Assembly: GCF_026262505.1 (NCBI RefSeq)
Contig: NC_067208.1
Location: 10,177,962 to 10,241,961, forward strand
Direction of reading: 5' to 3'
Length of the DNA: 64,000 nt
DNA from: Trichomonas vaginalis G3
Taxonomy: Eukaryota; Parabasalia; Trichomonadida; Trichomonadidae
The translations under genes were made by a program, and so were the position numbers. The notes beneath the pieces were generated by a model. The model did no database searches. It saw only the letters and a program-made list of their open reading frames with translations, and was not told the DNA's origin. Shown in pieces: positions 21,106 to 32,335 of the stretch. The first letter of the stretch is position 1, and every line of letters starts with the position of its first letter.

Positions 21106-23883
21106 GAATTGAGTTTAACGTACTATGAAAAGTGACAAATTTGGGCTTTTTTTCCTAGGGTTATGATCTCTTCCTTTCTGCTCAATACGACAGAAATGAA
21201 AGAATGAATTTGTACTCCCTAATTGATTACTACAATCTGTATCTATCTTTAACATAGAATTAGCTGCATTGTGATTTATACTCCAGAATTATTCAATTTA
21301 AGATCAACCTCGTAAATTTTAATCATATTGCACCAATACTCCTACGTTGAGATAAGAACATGATTATACATACCAAAGCCCCATATTAAAAATCAAAATT
21401 TAGCACCTCCATTATGCAACCACATTATTCGTCGCAAATAAGTATATTTACGCATATTATGATGCATATTCACACAACTCGTATACATGAAAAGTTATTA
21501 AAATCAGACAAAATTATTGCAATAAGGAAAAAAAAACAACTTTATTATATATGTTAGTAATGAATTACAAATATTTCTACAAAGAATGCTCAATACTTCA
21601 TATAATCTTCGAATATTTCTTATTACAAGTTAATACATTTTGACTCGAACATGATAAACAAAAGCTGACACGCTGATTACTACATTTATGAAAATATAGT
21701 ACGTTTCCATTCATCTGTTTACTTGTTTTTGTTGGAATAAAATCATTTTTTTTTCTTTCATGAAATAAGAATTTTGCTGCGAAAGCAATATCTCTAACAA
21801 TAATTAATACATTACGTCAACTCTGGAATGAGTATTTATCAAATATGATATCAAAATCAAAAATTAGTTGTTTTTTATGAGTAAAAACGATGTAAATTGA
21901 TTATTTGACTAATTATCAAATACTTTGATTTTCCAAATTTTTTTCGAAATTGATTTTTTCATGTGAAAATTCAAATTGTTTAATTTCATTTTTGAAATTT
22001 TGAATTTTTTTTGGAATTTTGAGTTGATCAATTCAGCAGAATTGATAATGCTATTGCTTTAGGGCATACCACAAGGTGATGAATAAAAGGTGAACATTAA
22101 CAAATTATTTTAAATCACAAATATCATCCTCATCAACTTTAATTCTAAAAAGAACTGTACTGAATTATGAAAATGCATGATTTACATTATTAAAATCTTT
22201 GAATGAAAATAGTACAAGATAAGTTTTTATTCATTTTTAATTAGATTTAAACGAAAAACTACTCCATATTAAAATTTAAGTCGAGAAATCGTATTTTGTT
22301 CTTATTTGTTAGCATTTTGTAGACATTCTAATCTTGAATTAATTTGTTACATGATATTATTAACAAATTTAACTGAAAAAATATGTTAATATGGAATAAA
22401 CCATGATTATATAAGCTATCAATGCTATATATACATATGTAAAAGATTCATATTAACTCAATTAACAAAAATGATAGATTTTCATAAAGGTTCAATCTAG
22501 GTTCGTCCGAAAATTTTGATTTTTATATAGAAGACATAGTTTCATATACATAATTAAATTTTCAAACAAATTTGATCATACCATTTATTAAGCAGGATAG
22601 TATATTAATTACTATCAGTATAAAAATATAAAAATGATTATATTTAATTATTGCATAATTTAGTCAAAGAGTTATAAGCCTCAAGTGATCGTTATCACCT
22701 TCAATGCACGTATACTTTATTGATTCATAGATATTTAATCTATGTTTGACATGTTGTTGTCGTCATTCGTTTTGTTCCCATTCTTCCTAAGTTAGAATTA
22801 GAGAATACACCATCCACATCATCTAATTTGGTCCTCAGCGATAGATTGGTTCATTTTGGAGGAGTCCCATCAGACAGTTTTCGAGCACCAAATATCAAAT
22901 TTTAATGTATACAAATCTTTAGTGATTTATCTCTTTTATGATGAGTAAAAGGTTTCTGCTCATCAACATTTGATTTCCGACATATATGATTTCTAATTGC
23001 AATTATTTACTTTCTTTTTATAATCTAACTCTGTGACTCATACCATAAATTAATTATTGGAAAGTGTCAATATGTTTGGCACAACGCATGGCGGAAGATA
23101 CCAAACCATGCAGGGAATATGATACGTTTAAGATCTCCGAACTTTTTTTCCAAAAATTTTCTATCGTTGCCCTACCTCTGATCAAATTTCTTTAGAAAAA
23201 TCTGTTCAAAATCAATTGTTCTGACCTGCAGATGTCAATTGTATTTTCCTAATTTTTAAGAAAGTTTGAGATAAATTTGAAACCATCCGATCATGATTGA
23301 GAAGAAATTTGAGAAATCTCAAAACCTGTTGAGTGTTCATGAAAAAAAATTCAAAATGATCGTTAAGCTTGACAATGTAATGAGAATGGAATATAAATTT
23401 TACTTCTCTATTTGTCAAACTCTATATTTGTTCAAGAACCTTTTGTTTGAACTCATAAAGAACAGTATAGAGCAAGCAGAAAACATTAAAGGCAGGCTGA
23501 GATGGGTTAGTACTTCAATTAAAAAAAAAATCAAAAGAATCGCGATATAATTTTATTAAAAAAGAAGTTGATTGAGAAGATAGATGTATTTTAAACATTT
23601 AGTATGAAAATAGCAAACAATAGTATAAATGTTAGTAGTTTCATGGTAAAAAAAATTAAAAATGTTGAAAACAAGTGAAGCAGACGCTTGGATCATAATA
23701 CCTTGGATTTTTGTTGATTAAATCTGGTTAATTATTGATGAATTATCTAGTGTAACAAGTTATTTTCCAAATCCAAAATTATTTTCTTGAAAATGGACAA
23801 CAAAAAGGTAAGCATGGGAACAATCATATTAGGTTATGTAATAGTCTGTATTAACTAATGTATTTGAGATGAATTAAATCGAG

Positions 23884-24507
23884 TTATGATTGCATTTTAA
23901 GAGCGTCAACAAGAGGTAATCTAATTGAAAGCCAAAATGGATGTAATTGTAGTTTATAGAAGAAATAAAGGATCGCAATTATTGGAAACATACTGATCGC
24001 TAAATCAAAAATTAATGTTGCAAAGATTTGATCGAATCTTGAGCGAATCCATCTTTCCACAATTGTCTTGCAGCCAGATCTATAAGAAAATGGACAATCT
24101 GTAATTGATCTATCTAAATAATCATTCCAGCCACAGCAATTCGATTCATATTGGAATGTTTGTGTGTGACTTGTATTAGTCCATTGAGAATTCCATACAT
24201 CAATCCATGAATTAAGTCGCTTTGGTGACGTAAGGCCTATACCGATTATTAAATACGAGAGATTAAAGGAAATCCAGATCCATAAGTAGACCTGCGAGCG
24301 TGAATTTATCATTAAAAGTATAAACATGATAAATGAAACGCAAGATAGTCCTATTCCGAATGAAAAGACCACGACAAACGAAATTGGCTGGCTAACTACA
24401 ACAAAATCTGCGCGGGACCAATGGATAACCATTGCGCTTGATGTTATCTGAACTGCTAAGCTGAAGACAACAACAAGGCATGTAAAGAATAAAGTTAAAT
24501 ATTGCAT
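23884..24507 (-). CDS. Tetraspanin-like membrane protein
   Basis: A 207-residue protein with four predicted membrane segments (about 1-22, 42-67, 73-93 and 167-190) and a larger extracellular loop between the third and fourth. The loop carries the C-C-G signature (ESNCCGWNDYLD) and further cysteines (TDCPFSYRSGCKTI) that form the tetraspanin disulphides. Trichomonads have a family of small tetraspanins on the surface and on vesicles, linked in the literature to aggregation and adherence. The start is ATG 24507 (MQYLTLFF); the upstream extension begins at a TTG. A TCATTA initiator-like site lies about 32 bases upstream. It is transcribed divergently from the transporter at 24663, with only 155 bp between the two start codons. 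Confidence 0.85.
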   Translation of the reverse strand: MQYLTLFFTCLVVVFSLAVQITSSAMVIHWSRADFVVVSQPISFVVVFSFGIGLSCVSFIMFILLMINSRSQVYLWIWISFNLSYLIIGIGLTSPKRLNSWIDVWNSQWTNTSHTQTFQYESNCCGWNDYLDRSITDCPFSYRSGCKTIVERWIRSRFDQIFATLIFDLAISMFPIIAILYFFYKLQLHPFWLSIRLPLVDALKMQS

Positions 24508-24538
24508 TAATATAAAATGGTTCAAAAATCAAAAATTT

Positions 24539-24544
24539 TAATGA
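24539..24544 (-). promoter_or_regulatory. Initiator-like element, tetraspanin gene
   Basis: On the minus strand this reads TCATTA, matching the T. vaginalis initiator consensus TCA-Y-W. It lies 32 bases before the ATG, within the usual distance of a few to about 45 bases. Such a short motif also occurs by chance in AT-rich DNA. Confidence 0.4.
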
Positions 24545-24592
24545 AAAACGTATTAAATGCATGAGTTGCATCTATCTGCCAAATTGACCTAG

Positions 24593-24601
24593 AAAGTGAC
24601 A
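24593..24601 (+). promoter_or_regulatory. AAAGTGACA motif in divergent promoter
   Basis: The motif lies in the 155-bp gap between the tetraspanin and transporter start codons, 47 bases upstream of the transporter's initiator-like site. The longer form AAAAGTGACA recurs elsewhere in the window, including just before the MORN gene. A role as a core promoter or transcription-factor site is inferred from position and recurrence. Confidence 0.4.
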
Positions 24602-24639
24602 ACCGCCCTCACAAAATTATTGTGAGAAAATCCAAAATT

Positions 24640-24645
24640 TCATAT
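24640..24645 (+). promoter_or_regulatory. Initiator-like element, UAA transporter gene
   Basis: TCATAT matches the TCA-Y-W initiator and lies 23 bases upstream of the ATG at 24663, a typical distance in T. vaginalis. Confidence 0.45.
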
Positions 24646-24662
24646 CGCCAAATTTGGGAAAA

Positions 24663-25601
24663 ATGCAAGTTAATCTCAAGTTTGTAATATCCCTTCTTGT
24701 CATGTACATTGGTTTCATGACACATTTCTACTATGATGAGAAGATTTTATCAAAGAAGAACCCATTAGGACCATTCCCACACGAATATAAAAATATTCTT
24801 CTCTGTTTCAACTTCTTCTTTGGCTGCATCACAGCTGCATCGATTCTTCTCGTCACAAGAGTTAAAATATTAAGAAACCCATTCCCATACTTAAAGGCAT
24901 CAGTTCCTCACTTTTTGGCCGCATATTTTACCAACATTGCGAAGTACTACGCAGACTATGCCACACTCAATGTTGTTAAGTCAGCCAAGCCAATCGCTGT
25001 TATGCTCTGCTCAATCTTCCTTTTCCACAAGAAAGTCCCAACACGTCGCATCTTCGTCGTTATCTTCCTTTGCATTGGTTTAACAATCTTCGGATATACA
25101 GCCAACAACAAGGATGCTAACAACGCCCCCCTTGGCTACGGAGTCATCTCTCTTGCCCTTCTTTGCGAAGGAATTTACGGACCAATTGTAGATCAGTTGA
25201 ACCATTCCTCCAAATCACCATATCTTACAATGTTCTACATGCAATCATTCAATCTAATCCTTTCTATTATCACAGGAATCAAGATTATCATTCCAGCATT
25301 AACATTCATCAAAAATCACCCAGAATACCTTCCACAGATCGCAATTTTCATTGTTACAAACCTTGTCGCTCAAGTTGGCCTCTTTACGTTCGTAAATCTC
25401 TCGAATGGCCTCATTTTGTCAATTGCAACAACAAGTCGCAAATTCTTTACTATCCTCCTATCTTCGATTGCTTTCAAGCATAACTTTACCGCATTACAAT
25501 GGGTTGGAATTGTTATTGTCTTTTCTGCCCTTTCATTCGACATTTTCGGAAAGAAGCCAGAGAAGAAACCAACCGAAGAAGATAAGGAGAAACATGAGTA
25601 A
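24663..25601 (+). CDS. Nucleotide-sugar transporter, UAA/SLC35B family
   Basis: A 312-residue multi-pass transporter (eight to ten hydrophobic segments) that carries nucleotide sugars into the ER or Golgi lumen for glycosylation. The family marks are VVKSAKPIAVMLCSIFLFHK near residue 115, the mid-protein GYGVISLALLCEGIYGPIVDQ, and the SLC35B signature TTSRKFFTILLSSI (near 255) followed by LQWVGIVIVFSALSFDIFGK. The charged tail KKPEKKPTEEDKEKHE is lysine-rich like ER-retained members. The start is ATG 24663 (MQVNLKF); the frame extends three codons to a TTG. Coding composition is richer in C at third positions than most neighbours, as in well-expressed genes. The substrate cannot be told from sequence; ER UDP-glucose/ATP-type (SLC35B1) is the nearest in feel. 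Confidence 0.9.
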   Translation: MQVNLKFVISLLVMYIGFMTHFYYDEKILSKKNPLGPFPHEYKNILLCFNFFFGCITAASILLVTRVKILRNPFPYLKASVPHFLAAYFTNIAKYYADYATLNVVKSAKPIAVMLCSIFLFHKKVPTRRIFVVIFLCIGLTIFGYTANNKDANNAPLGYGVISLALLCEGIYGPIVDQLNHSSKSPYLTMFYMQSFNLILSIITGIKIIIPALTFIKNHPEYLPQIAIFIVTNLVAQVGLFTFVNLSNGLILSIATTSRKFFTILLSSIAFKHNFTALQWVGIVIVFSALSFDIFGKKPEKKPTEEDKEKHE

Positions 25602-26278
25602 TCTAGTCATTCGTTTACCTTAGAATTTAAGTTAAAATTTCATGAATTATCATTTATTGAATAAATTATTATTTTGTTAATACTATATTTTTACGTAGAG
25701 AAGTAATCATAAGCATGATTTGTCTCTAAACATTAAAATTTCAAAATTTATTTCTAACAATTTAAAATTTCATTATTTCATTGAGTAAATTATAAAATAT
25801 GCCTATAATGTTATTCATTTATAGATTTAAAAATTCAGAATTTTTCCAAATTTTTCTTGAAAATTAAAATTTAATTTTAAAATTCTAGAAATTTATTATA
25901 ATTTTTTAATTTTTTAATTTTTTTTTGGAATTTTCAACAGTGTTCAATCATTAGCATTAGCCTAGTGTATGAGAAATCAACCATCAATGATCGAACATGA
26001 GAAAATATCGAATTTTATTTTGAAAATTTAATGGTATATCATAATAGACTAACGTTTAAACCGTTATATTTTCATCTTTTATGAACAACAACCCATTATA
26101 TTTGAGGAATTGGGTATTAGATCTTATTATATTTTCTTATTTTTCTTTATTATCATTTCAAACATCTTGTTTTCTATAATCTTATAGTAGAAGAACACAA
26201 TATTTAGTACAAAATATTATGATTACGCTAATAATTCAAAAATATAAAATTAAAAATAAACAAACAACGTTTAGTATA
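25602..26278. other. Intergenic region between convergent genes
   Basis: Very AT-rich 3' flank of the transporter and of the RING-protein gene; I see no gene or ordered repeat. Confidence 0.5.
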
Positions 26279-28048
26279 CTACCATTTGATGGCGATTATA
26301 TCAGCTTTAACAGATTGGCAGCCGCAAACGGGACAAACGAAAGTATCAGAAGTTACAACCTTATCCACACAATCAGCGCACAAAATGTGGCCACACTTAC
26401 CCAAACAATGCGTGGCTTCCCTTTCACAGAGCGGACAACTGACAATTGCTCGGAGTTCGTTGTATATTTCGTCACTTCCTTGAATAATCATTTGTCCAGT
26501 TGTACTATTGACTCTTGATGGCTCCTTATTGATTATTTTATCCTTTTCTGCAATTTCTTGTTTCAAATTGTCAACATAATTTTGAAGATCGTCTCTTATT
26601 GACTTTAGCCATGTAATTGTGTCATTATATTGTGTATCATCTTCATTTACAACAATTGAATAAGGAATTGGAGGTTCAATTGTTGAAATTGTGTTAATAC
26701 AGTTCATAATTCCTTCTTTTAGCTTCATTCTTCCTTCCATTGCCTCGTCAACAGCTTTAATGACAGCTTTGGACATATTAAACGCCCTTTCTCTGGTAAC
26801 ATTAAGCGCAGTTACGTCAGGAGGAGGAAGTGGAGTTGTATTCTTCAAAATAGTCAGCTGATACTCTTTATCTTTCAGTACTTTGGATATTTCCCGTTTG
26901 GCATCGGTAAATCTCTTCTTAATCTCTCCTAATTCGGTAATAATCGTATCTATTTCTCCAAGATGCTTGTTTTCAAAGCCGTTGGTGATAATATCGTTGA
27001 ACAATGACTCCATTTTATGTTGCAACTCAATGTAATCAAGAATTGGCTGGATTCCTTGAGATAATGGAACATATTGAGATTTTCTAAGTAAATTATTGAT
27101 GTATCTAATGGATCTAATCTTGTTATCAACAGCATTGACCTTGGCGGCTATAACAGGTAAGTAATTTGTTTGATTGTCTGATTCAACAAAATAATCATCG
27201 AGAGAAGTGGCCATGTCGTATAGTATCGATGCATTTTTGAGCATATTTGTTCTTGAAAGTACTGCTATGTCGTCATCGTGATTAATAATGCTTTCAAAAG
27301 ACTTATTTTGCTTAATTAGTTGTTTTGAGAACTGATGGTTAAGAACAATATCACGTTCAGGGTATTTGTATATTATATTTCCCATCTGTATATCGTAATC
27401 TGTTTCATATTTCATTTCTATTAATTTTTCCAACATTTCTGAAGTAGAACTAAGTAAAATATTGGTATTCATGACAATTGAAGATTCATCATTAGGACGG
27501 ATACGCTGGAGAAACCTTGAGATATAAATAGAATCAATTGGTTGGAAATCTGCTGAAAATAATCGTTTTTCGTACTCATGAGAGTAAATATTTGGAACAG
27601 GAGAATATTCGCGAGGTCCTGTCTTCTCAACATAAGCATCTACGGATTTTGGTTCGAAAGATGAAATATTGCCTTTTAATTCATCAAATGATGGAGCAAG
27701 TTCTCCAAATATACGTGTATATTCGTGAAATAAGTTTAAATTATAATGTAGTAAGGCAATCTGTTCACGTGTTTGCAAAATTTGTTTGTATAAAGATCGA
27801 AATTTATTTAAATCATTAGCTACGCGCTGAATGTCAGGATCATCGTTTGAGTATTGACTGAAGAATTGGACCATGAAGCGCCCACCATCAAATTGCGGCA
27901 TATCTTGATTAATTAATTTAAAAATTGAAGTAACAAGGATACGGAGCTCTGAAATTGATTGATCTGACATTGTTTCAAGATCTTCTAAGCTATTGAGTAG
28001 ATTCAGAGCTGAATCCAAGGAGCCCGCGAGGAGCTCCTGAAAGAACAT
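26279..28048 (-). CDS. Bre1-like RING-finger E3 ubiquitin ligase
   Basis: A 589-residue protein with long helical, coiled-coil-prone stretches (residues 40-500, broken by hinge regions) and a C-terminal C3HC4 RING: SCPLCEREATHCLGKCGHI followed by LCADCVDKVV and FVCPVCGC, then a short tail ending IIAIKW. Coiled coil plus extreme C-terminal RING and a hydrophobic-basic tail is the plan of Bre1/RNF20-RNF40, the ligases that monoubiquitinate histone H2B. Other coiled-coil RING ligases remain possible. The ATG at 28048 (MFFQELLAG) is the first in frame. The giant palindrome begins 10 bp upstream (28058), so either the original promoter was displaced or transcription now starts inside the palindrome arm. 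Confidence 0.8.
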   Translation of the reverse strand: MFFQELLAGSLDSALNLLNSLEDLETMSDQSISELRILVTSIFKLINQDMPQFDGGRFMVQFFSQYSNDDPDIQRVANDLNKFRSLYKQILQTREQIALLHYNLNLFHEYTRIFGELAPSFDELKGNISSFEPKSVDAYVEKTGPREYSPVPNIYSHEYEKRLFSADFQPIDSIYISRFLQRIRPNDESSIVMNTNILLSSTSEMLEKLIEMKYETDYDIQMGNIIYKYPERDIVLNHQFSKQLIKQNKSFESIINHDDDIAVLSRTNMLKNASILYDMATSLDDYFVESDNQTNYLPVIAAKVNAVDNKIRSIRYINNLLRKSQYVPLSQGIQPILDYIELQHKMESLFNDIITNGFENKHLGEIDTIITELGEIKKRFTDAKREISKVLKDKEYQLTILKNTTPLPPPDVTALNVTRERAFNMSKAVIKAVDEAMEGRMKLKEGIMNCINTISTIEPPIPYSIVVNEDDTQYNDTITWLKSIRDDLQNYVDNLKQEIAEKDKIINKEPSRVNSTTGQMIIQGSDEIYNELRAIVSCPLCEREATHCLGKCGHILCADCVDKVVTSDTFVCPVCGCQSVKADIIAIKW

Positions 28049-29265
28049 AATTTTTTATTGGGGAGGTTTTTTGTGATATGGAAAAATGTTCGTTGCTCAA
28101 TTATCTCACTATTGGATGGACTTTTATCGAGCGAAATTTTGGCTGTAAAGACAATTCTGATATTGGTAACATGGTGATAAGAACAAATAGTCAGTTTGCA
28201 TGGTTTATGATGAGATAATTTCGATTTAAAAAAAAACATAAAAATTGATTTTAATGAGCGATTATATTTGAATATGCTCTCCTAATTTGAAGGAACTGGT
28301 TAAATCATGAATTGATCATGAATAATTTTTTTTTTCAAAATAACAATTATAATTTCATATTCATTATAAGTTGAAAATATATCATAAAGACTTTATGAAT
28401 GATAAATTCCTAAAAAACAAGTTAGTTTTGTTTCTGAAAAAATAATAATAATAAAACCAATTTAGACCCAATAATTTTTGGCGGGATAATTGAGATGTTT
28501 AACAAAAACTGAAAGGTGTCATTATTATCTATGACCAACAAGCAACTGACCTAGTCTGGGTTACAATATTCGGTTCATCAAACCGCCAATTTGATGAATC
28601 AAGCCAAATTGTAACTGACCTAGTCTGGATTACAATATTCGGTTCATCAAACCGCCAATTTGATGAATCAAGCCAAATTGTAACAAAACCAGTTGTTGAT
28701 TGCATGGTATCATTCATCGAACTGCCAATTTGATGAATTACATTTCTTAGTCATCAAAATATGTGTCATGTTGTAAACGAAAACGATAAAAACGGCTGAC
28801 AGTAAAGTGACACTTTACATGGCAAAAATAGAGCCTTACTTTTGAGATACTTGAGATTGAAACTGAATTTATGAGGCGGTGATCTTGAATCACTACCTCA
28901 TAAGGTTCAGTTTCATATCAAATTTGTTGCAATTTGTTATTCTTTTGCAATTATTTCTATAAGATTTTACATCTTAGCGGGGAATGTAGTTTGTTATCAT
29001 GAATATATTATAAATATCTACACGATAACGAACATTCCTCGCCTAAATTGCTGAGAAACTTTGAGAAATGTCGAACAATTTCCTCAAAGTTTCTCAGATT
29101 TATATAGATCACTAGAGTCCCCTAGGCACTGATTCTGGTTCAGTACCTAGGAGGCTCTAGTTCTCTAACGAACTGATAAAATGTTTTTAAATTTTTGGAT
29201 ATTGCTACCTGTGAAGCACTGACTTCAAGTCAGTACCTCACAGGTAGCAATTACATTGAAAGATG

Positions 29266-29311
29266 GGAGAAACTTTGTCCGAATGTTAAACTATTCGGAC
29301 AAAGTTTCTCC
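29266..29311. repeat. Example hairpin unit (perfect 19-bp arms)
   Basis: GGAGAAACTTTGTCCGAAT at 29266-29284 pairs perfectly with its complement at 29293-29311 across the loop GTTAAACT. The next hairpins follow at about 29318-29382 (AGTGGAGATGGAAGGCTTTG arm) and 29382-29441 (GAAAGTTCCAAAACTTTGGG arm) with almost no spacing, which shows the chain pattern. Confidence 0.9.
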
Positions 29312-30435
29312 ATTTGTAGTGGAGATGGAAGGCTTTGAGGTATATTATATTAATATATACCCCAAAGCCTTCCATCTCCACTTGAAAGTTCCAAAACTTT
29401 GGGTTAATAGTTTGCAATTAACCCAAAGTTTTGGAACTTTCTAGAAGGAATTGCAGGGTAAGAGGTACATATTCATACTATGTACCTCTTACCCTCCAAT
29501 TCCTTCCTTAACATAAACAAATTTGGAGTTAATTGTTTGCAATTAACTCCGGGTTTGTTGACCTCCAAATGAAAATGAAAGGGTAAGAGGTATATAGTGA
29601 CCCTATATGCCTCTTACCCTTTCATTCTCATTAATTATGGGAGAAACTTTGGCCGAATGTTAAATTATTCGACCAAAGTTTCTCCCATTTTTTGAAGGGA
29701 TTGGAGGCTATGAGATACTGATGCAATGTCAGTACCTCATGGCCTCCAATTCCATCCTGAAACTGATCAAAGTGGACCTTACATGCATTTGAAATTTGCC
29801 ATGTAAAGTCCACTTTTTGAGAGAGAGGATTTGACTGCGTCAAATTCTCTTTTTCGTTTACGAGAGTCATGTTACTATTCGTTAGGTTAAATTACTTTTA
29901 ATGCCCATTCAAGGAAGTACATGTCAGTTACAGGGTTTATAGTTTTACTCGAATTGAGTAAACCTCTTGGAAGCAATTACCACAAGAGCCAAGACTTCTC
30001 GTTTACAGACTTTGAAAGCCAGGAAGGAGCCAGGTAACAATAATGGGCTCTCTTATGATATTTTGGGATATTTATCAACAATTTGAGTTTCTACCTATTG
30101 TCTTCAATGAGGATTTTTTAGGCCAGAAGTACAATACCTGTACAGTCTAACTACTAGGGCAATGTAGTCAAACTGTGCACGTATTGAACTTCTAAGGCTA
30201 TTATTTATCTGCTATTGACATCATTCTTTTACATTACCGTCCTCTGGTCCTTAGAGGACCATAGATTCTGAAATTACTTGTGCAGAGCAAAGTTCTTCCG
30301 AGATCTCTCTATCCTTCGTAGATCTCGGAAAAACTTTGCCTTAAACTACTGCATTAATGTTTCCTAGTATTCAAAGAGCTATGAATTCTATAGTTGATCT
30401 TATAAGGTAGAGTTTTTCCTAACTTTCTCATTCGT

Positions 30436-32270
30436 TGAAAGGTTTTCAACAAAGCTATACCTTAAAAATCTGTGCTTGTTATATCTGATCATTTGTGTGT
30501 TAGGGGAGGTAAATTTATTCCACTAGAGCAAATTTTTTCCGAGGTTTCTCATCGAATGAGAAACCTCGGAACAACTCTTCAATAGTGTAATGAATTTGTG
30601 GTATTTGTCCTGCAAACAGCGAGAGAACTTGTCTGTAATTCGTTTATGATGAAGTTATCTGGATGTCTCTCAGATGAGGAAGGAAGTCCAGAAAACTTCA
30701 CCATAAGTTAATACTTGTGTATTTCTATGACTCTCTTCACGTCAGAGAATGTAAATTTACTCGAATAGGGCAAAGTTCTGCTCAAGTTTCTCATTTGATG
30801 AGAAACCTCGGAAGAACTTTGCCCTAAGGTAATGTATATGTGATTGTTGGCCCGCAGAGAAACAAGGAATCTGTTTGTATTTCGTTTATGGTGAAGTTCT
30901 CGGATGTTCTCTCAAATTATATGGAAAATCAAGATAACTTCACCATAATTTGTTGTAGTTGTGATTCTCTGGCTCTTTGCCGGCCAGAAAACTAGAAAAT
31001 AGTTTATAGTGGGAGTATGCTCGATGAATACCTACTCACTAAAAATATACGTTATTTTTTGTTTTCCTATGGGAAAATAGTTTTGATTTTTATACTATCG
31101 TATGCTTTGTTATTGCATGAATTGTCTATTTTCTTAATAAAAACTCATTTTTCCGTGTGATTCTGAATCAATGCATTCCAAAAAAGCGTTTTCCGCCTTT
31201 GAAACGTGAAAACACACATTGCATGAAGAATCAGAGAAGATTTTCTAACTCGAAGAATTCCAAAAAAAACCAATTATAGTTTTTTTATCGTGAAAAATTT
31301 ACTTTTTAACTACGAAATTTTTAAAACGCGATTTTTTTGGAGATTTTTAGAAAATTCAAATATGATAGGCATGTGTTATTTTATGTGCTCTATGAGTTTA
31401 TCAGCTTAATTTGGAGTTATTATCAAATTTCAATAAGTCTAAAAAATTGAAAGATAGAAAATCTTCTCTGATTCTTCATGCAATGTGTGTTTTCACGTTT
31501 CAAAGGCGGAAAACGCTTTTTTGGAATGCATTGATTCAGAATCACACGGAAAAATGAGTTTTTATTAAGAAAATAGACAATTCATGCAATAACAAAGCAT
31601 ACGATAGTATAAAAATCAAAACTATTTTCCCATAGGAAAACAAAAAATAACGTATATTTTTAGTGAGTAGGTATTCATCGAGCATACTCCCACTATAAAC
31701 TATTTTCTAGTTTTCTGGCCGGCAAAGAGCCAGAGAATCACAACTACAACAAATTATGGTGAAGTTATCTTGATTTTCCATATAATTTGAGAGAACATCC
31801 GAGAACTTCACCATAAACGAAATACAAACAGATTCCTTGTTTCTCTGCGGGCCAACAATCACATATACATTACCTTAGGGCAAAGTTCTTCCGAGGTTTC
31901 TCATCAAATGAGAAACTTGAGCAGAACTTTGCCCTATTCGAGTAAATTTACATTCTCTGACGTGAAGAGAGTCATAGAAATACACAAGTATTAACTTATG
32001 GTGAAGTTTTCTGGACTTCCTTCCTCATCTGAGAGACATCCAGATAACTTCATCATAAACGAATTACAGACAAGTTCTCTCGCTGTTTGCAGGACAAATA
32101 CCACAAATTCATTACACTATTGAAGAGTTGTTCCGAGGTTTCTCATTCGATGAGAAACCTCGGAAAAAATTTGCTCTAGTGGAATAAATTTACCTCCCCT
32201 AACACACAAATGATCAGATATAACAAGCACAGATTTTTAAGGTATAGCTTTGTTGAAAACCTTTCAAATA
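30436..32270. repeat. Inner palindrome in left arm
   Basis: About 810 bp at 30436-31246 is repeated inverted at 31461-32270. The spacer between (31247-31460) is AT-rich, without hairpins, and is the only non-hairpin DNA in this section. The right arm has the corresponding structure at 37278-39371 with the spacer reversed, as expected from the larger palindrome. Confidence 0.85.
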
Positions 32271-32335
32271 AAGAGAAATTTAAGGAGAAATTTGCCCGTT
32301 TGATGTATGGTGAGAAGCATATTTGAGAGTTTGGA

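Larger units (their letters stand above)
19672..23883. other. 4.2-kb gene-free gap
   Basis: No convincing gene is present; the longest frames (20803-21072 from a GTG, 23293-23550 from an ATG) lack family features. It holds an 18-bp perfect inverted pair (19781-19798 and 23161-23178), a stem-loop at 20604-20652, a GC-rich hairpin at 21088-21105 and an AAAAGTGACA near 21127. The stretch 20420-21075 has several weak inverted repeats reminiscent of the hairpin chain at 28-42 kb and may be a decayed relative. Confidence 0.55.
28058..32279 (+). repeat. Left arm of giant palindrome
   Basis: The outer edge TTGGGGAGG starts 10 bp before the Bre1-like ATG. From 28058 to about 28500 it has few hairpins; from 28545 it becomes a chain of hairpins. 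It includes two copies of a 69-bp hairpin unit (about 28545-28683), where the right arm has three. The inner part, about 30436-31246 and 31461-32270, is itself a palindrome around a 215-bp spacer. Confidence 0.88.

Noticed and set aside
23293-23550. 85-residue lysine-rich ORF
   Set aside because: It has an ATG start but no family features, low complexity and no promoter-like signal; too weak to call.
28003-28239. N-terminal extension or separate gene before the Bre1-like gene
   Set aside because: The frame is largely palindrome arm DNA in another frame and resembles no protein.
29256-29444. Small ORF conserved between palindrome arms (also at 40232-40420)
   Set aside because: It is the same inverted-repeat DNA read twice, and the sequence is dictated by hairpin complementarity.
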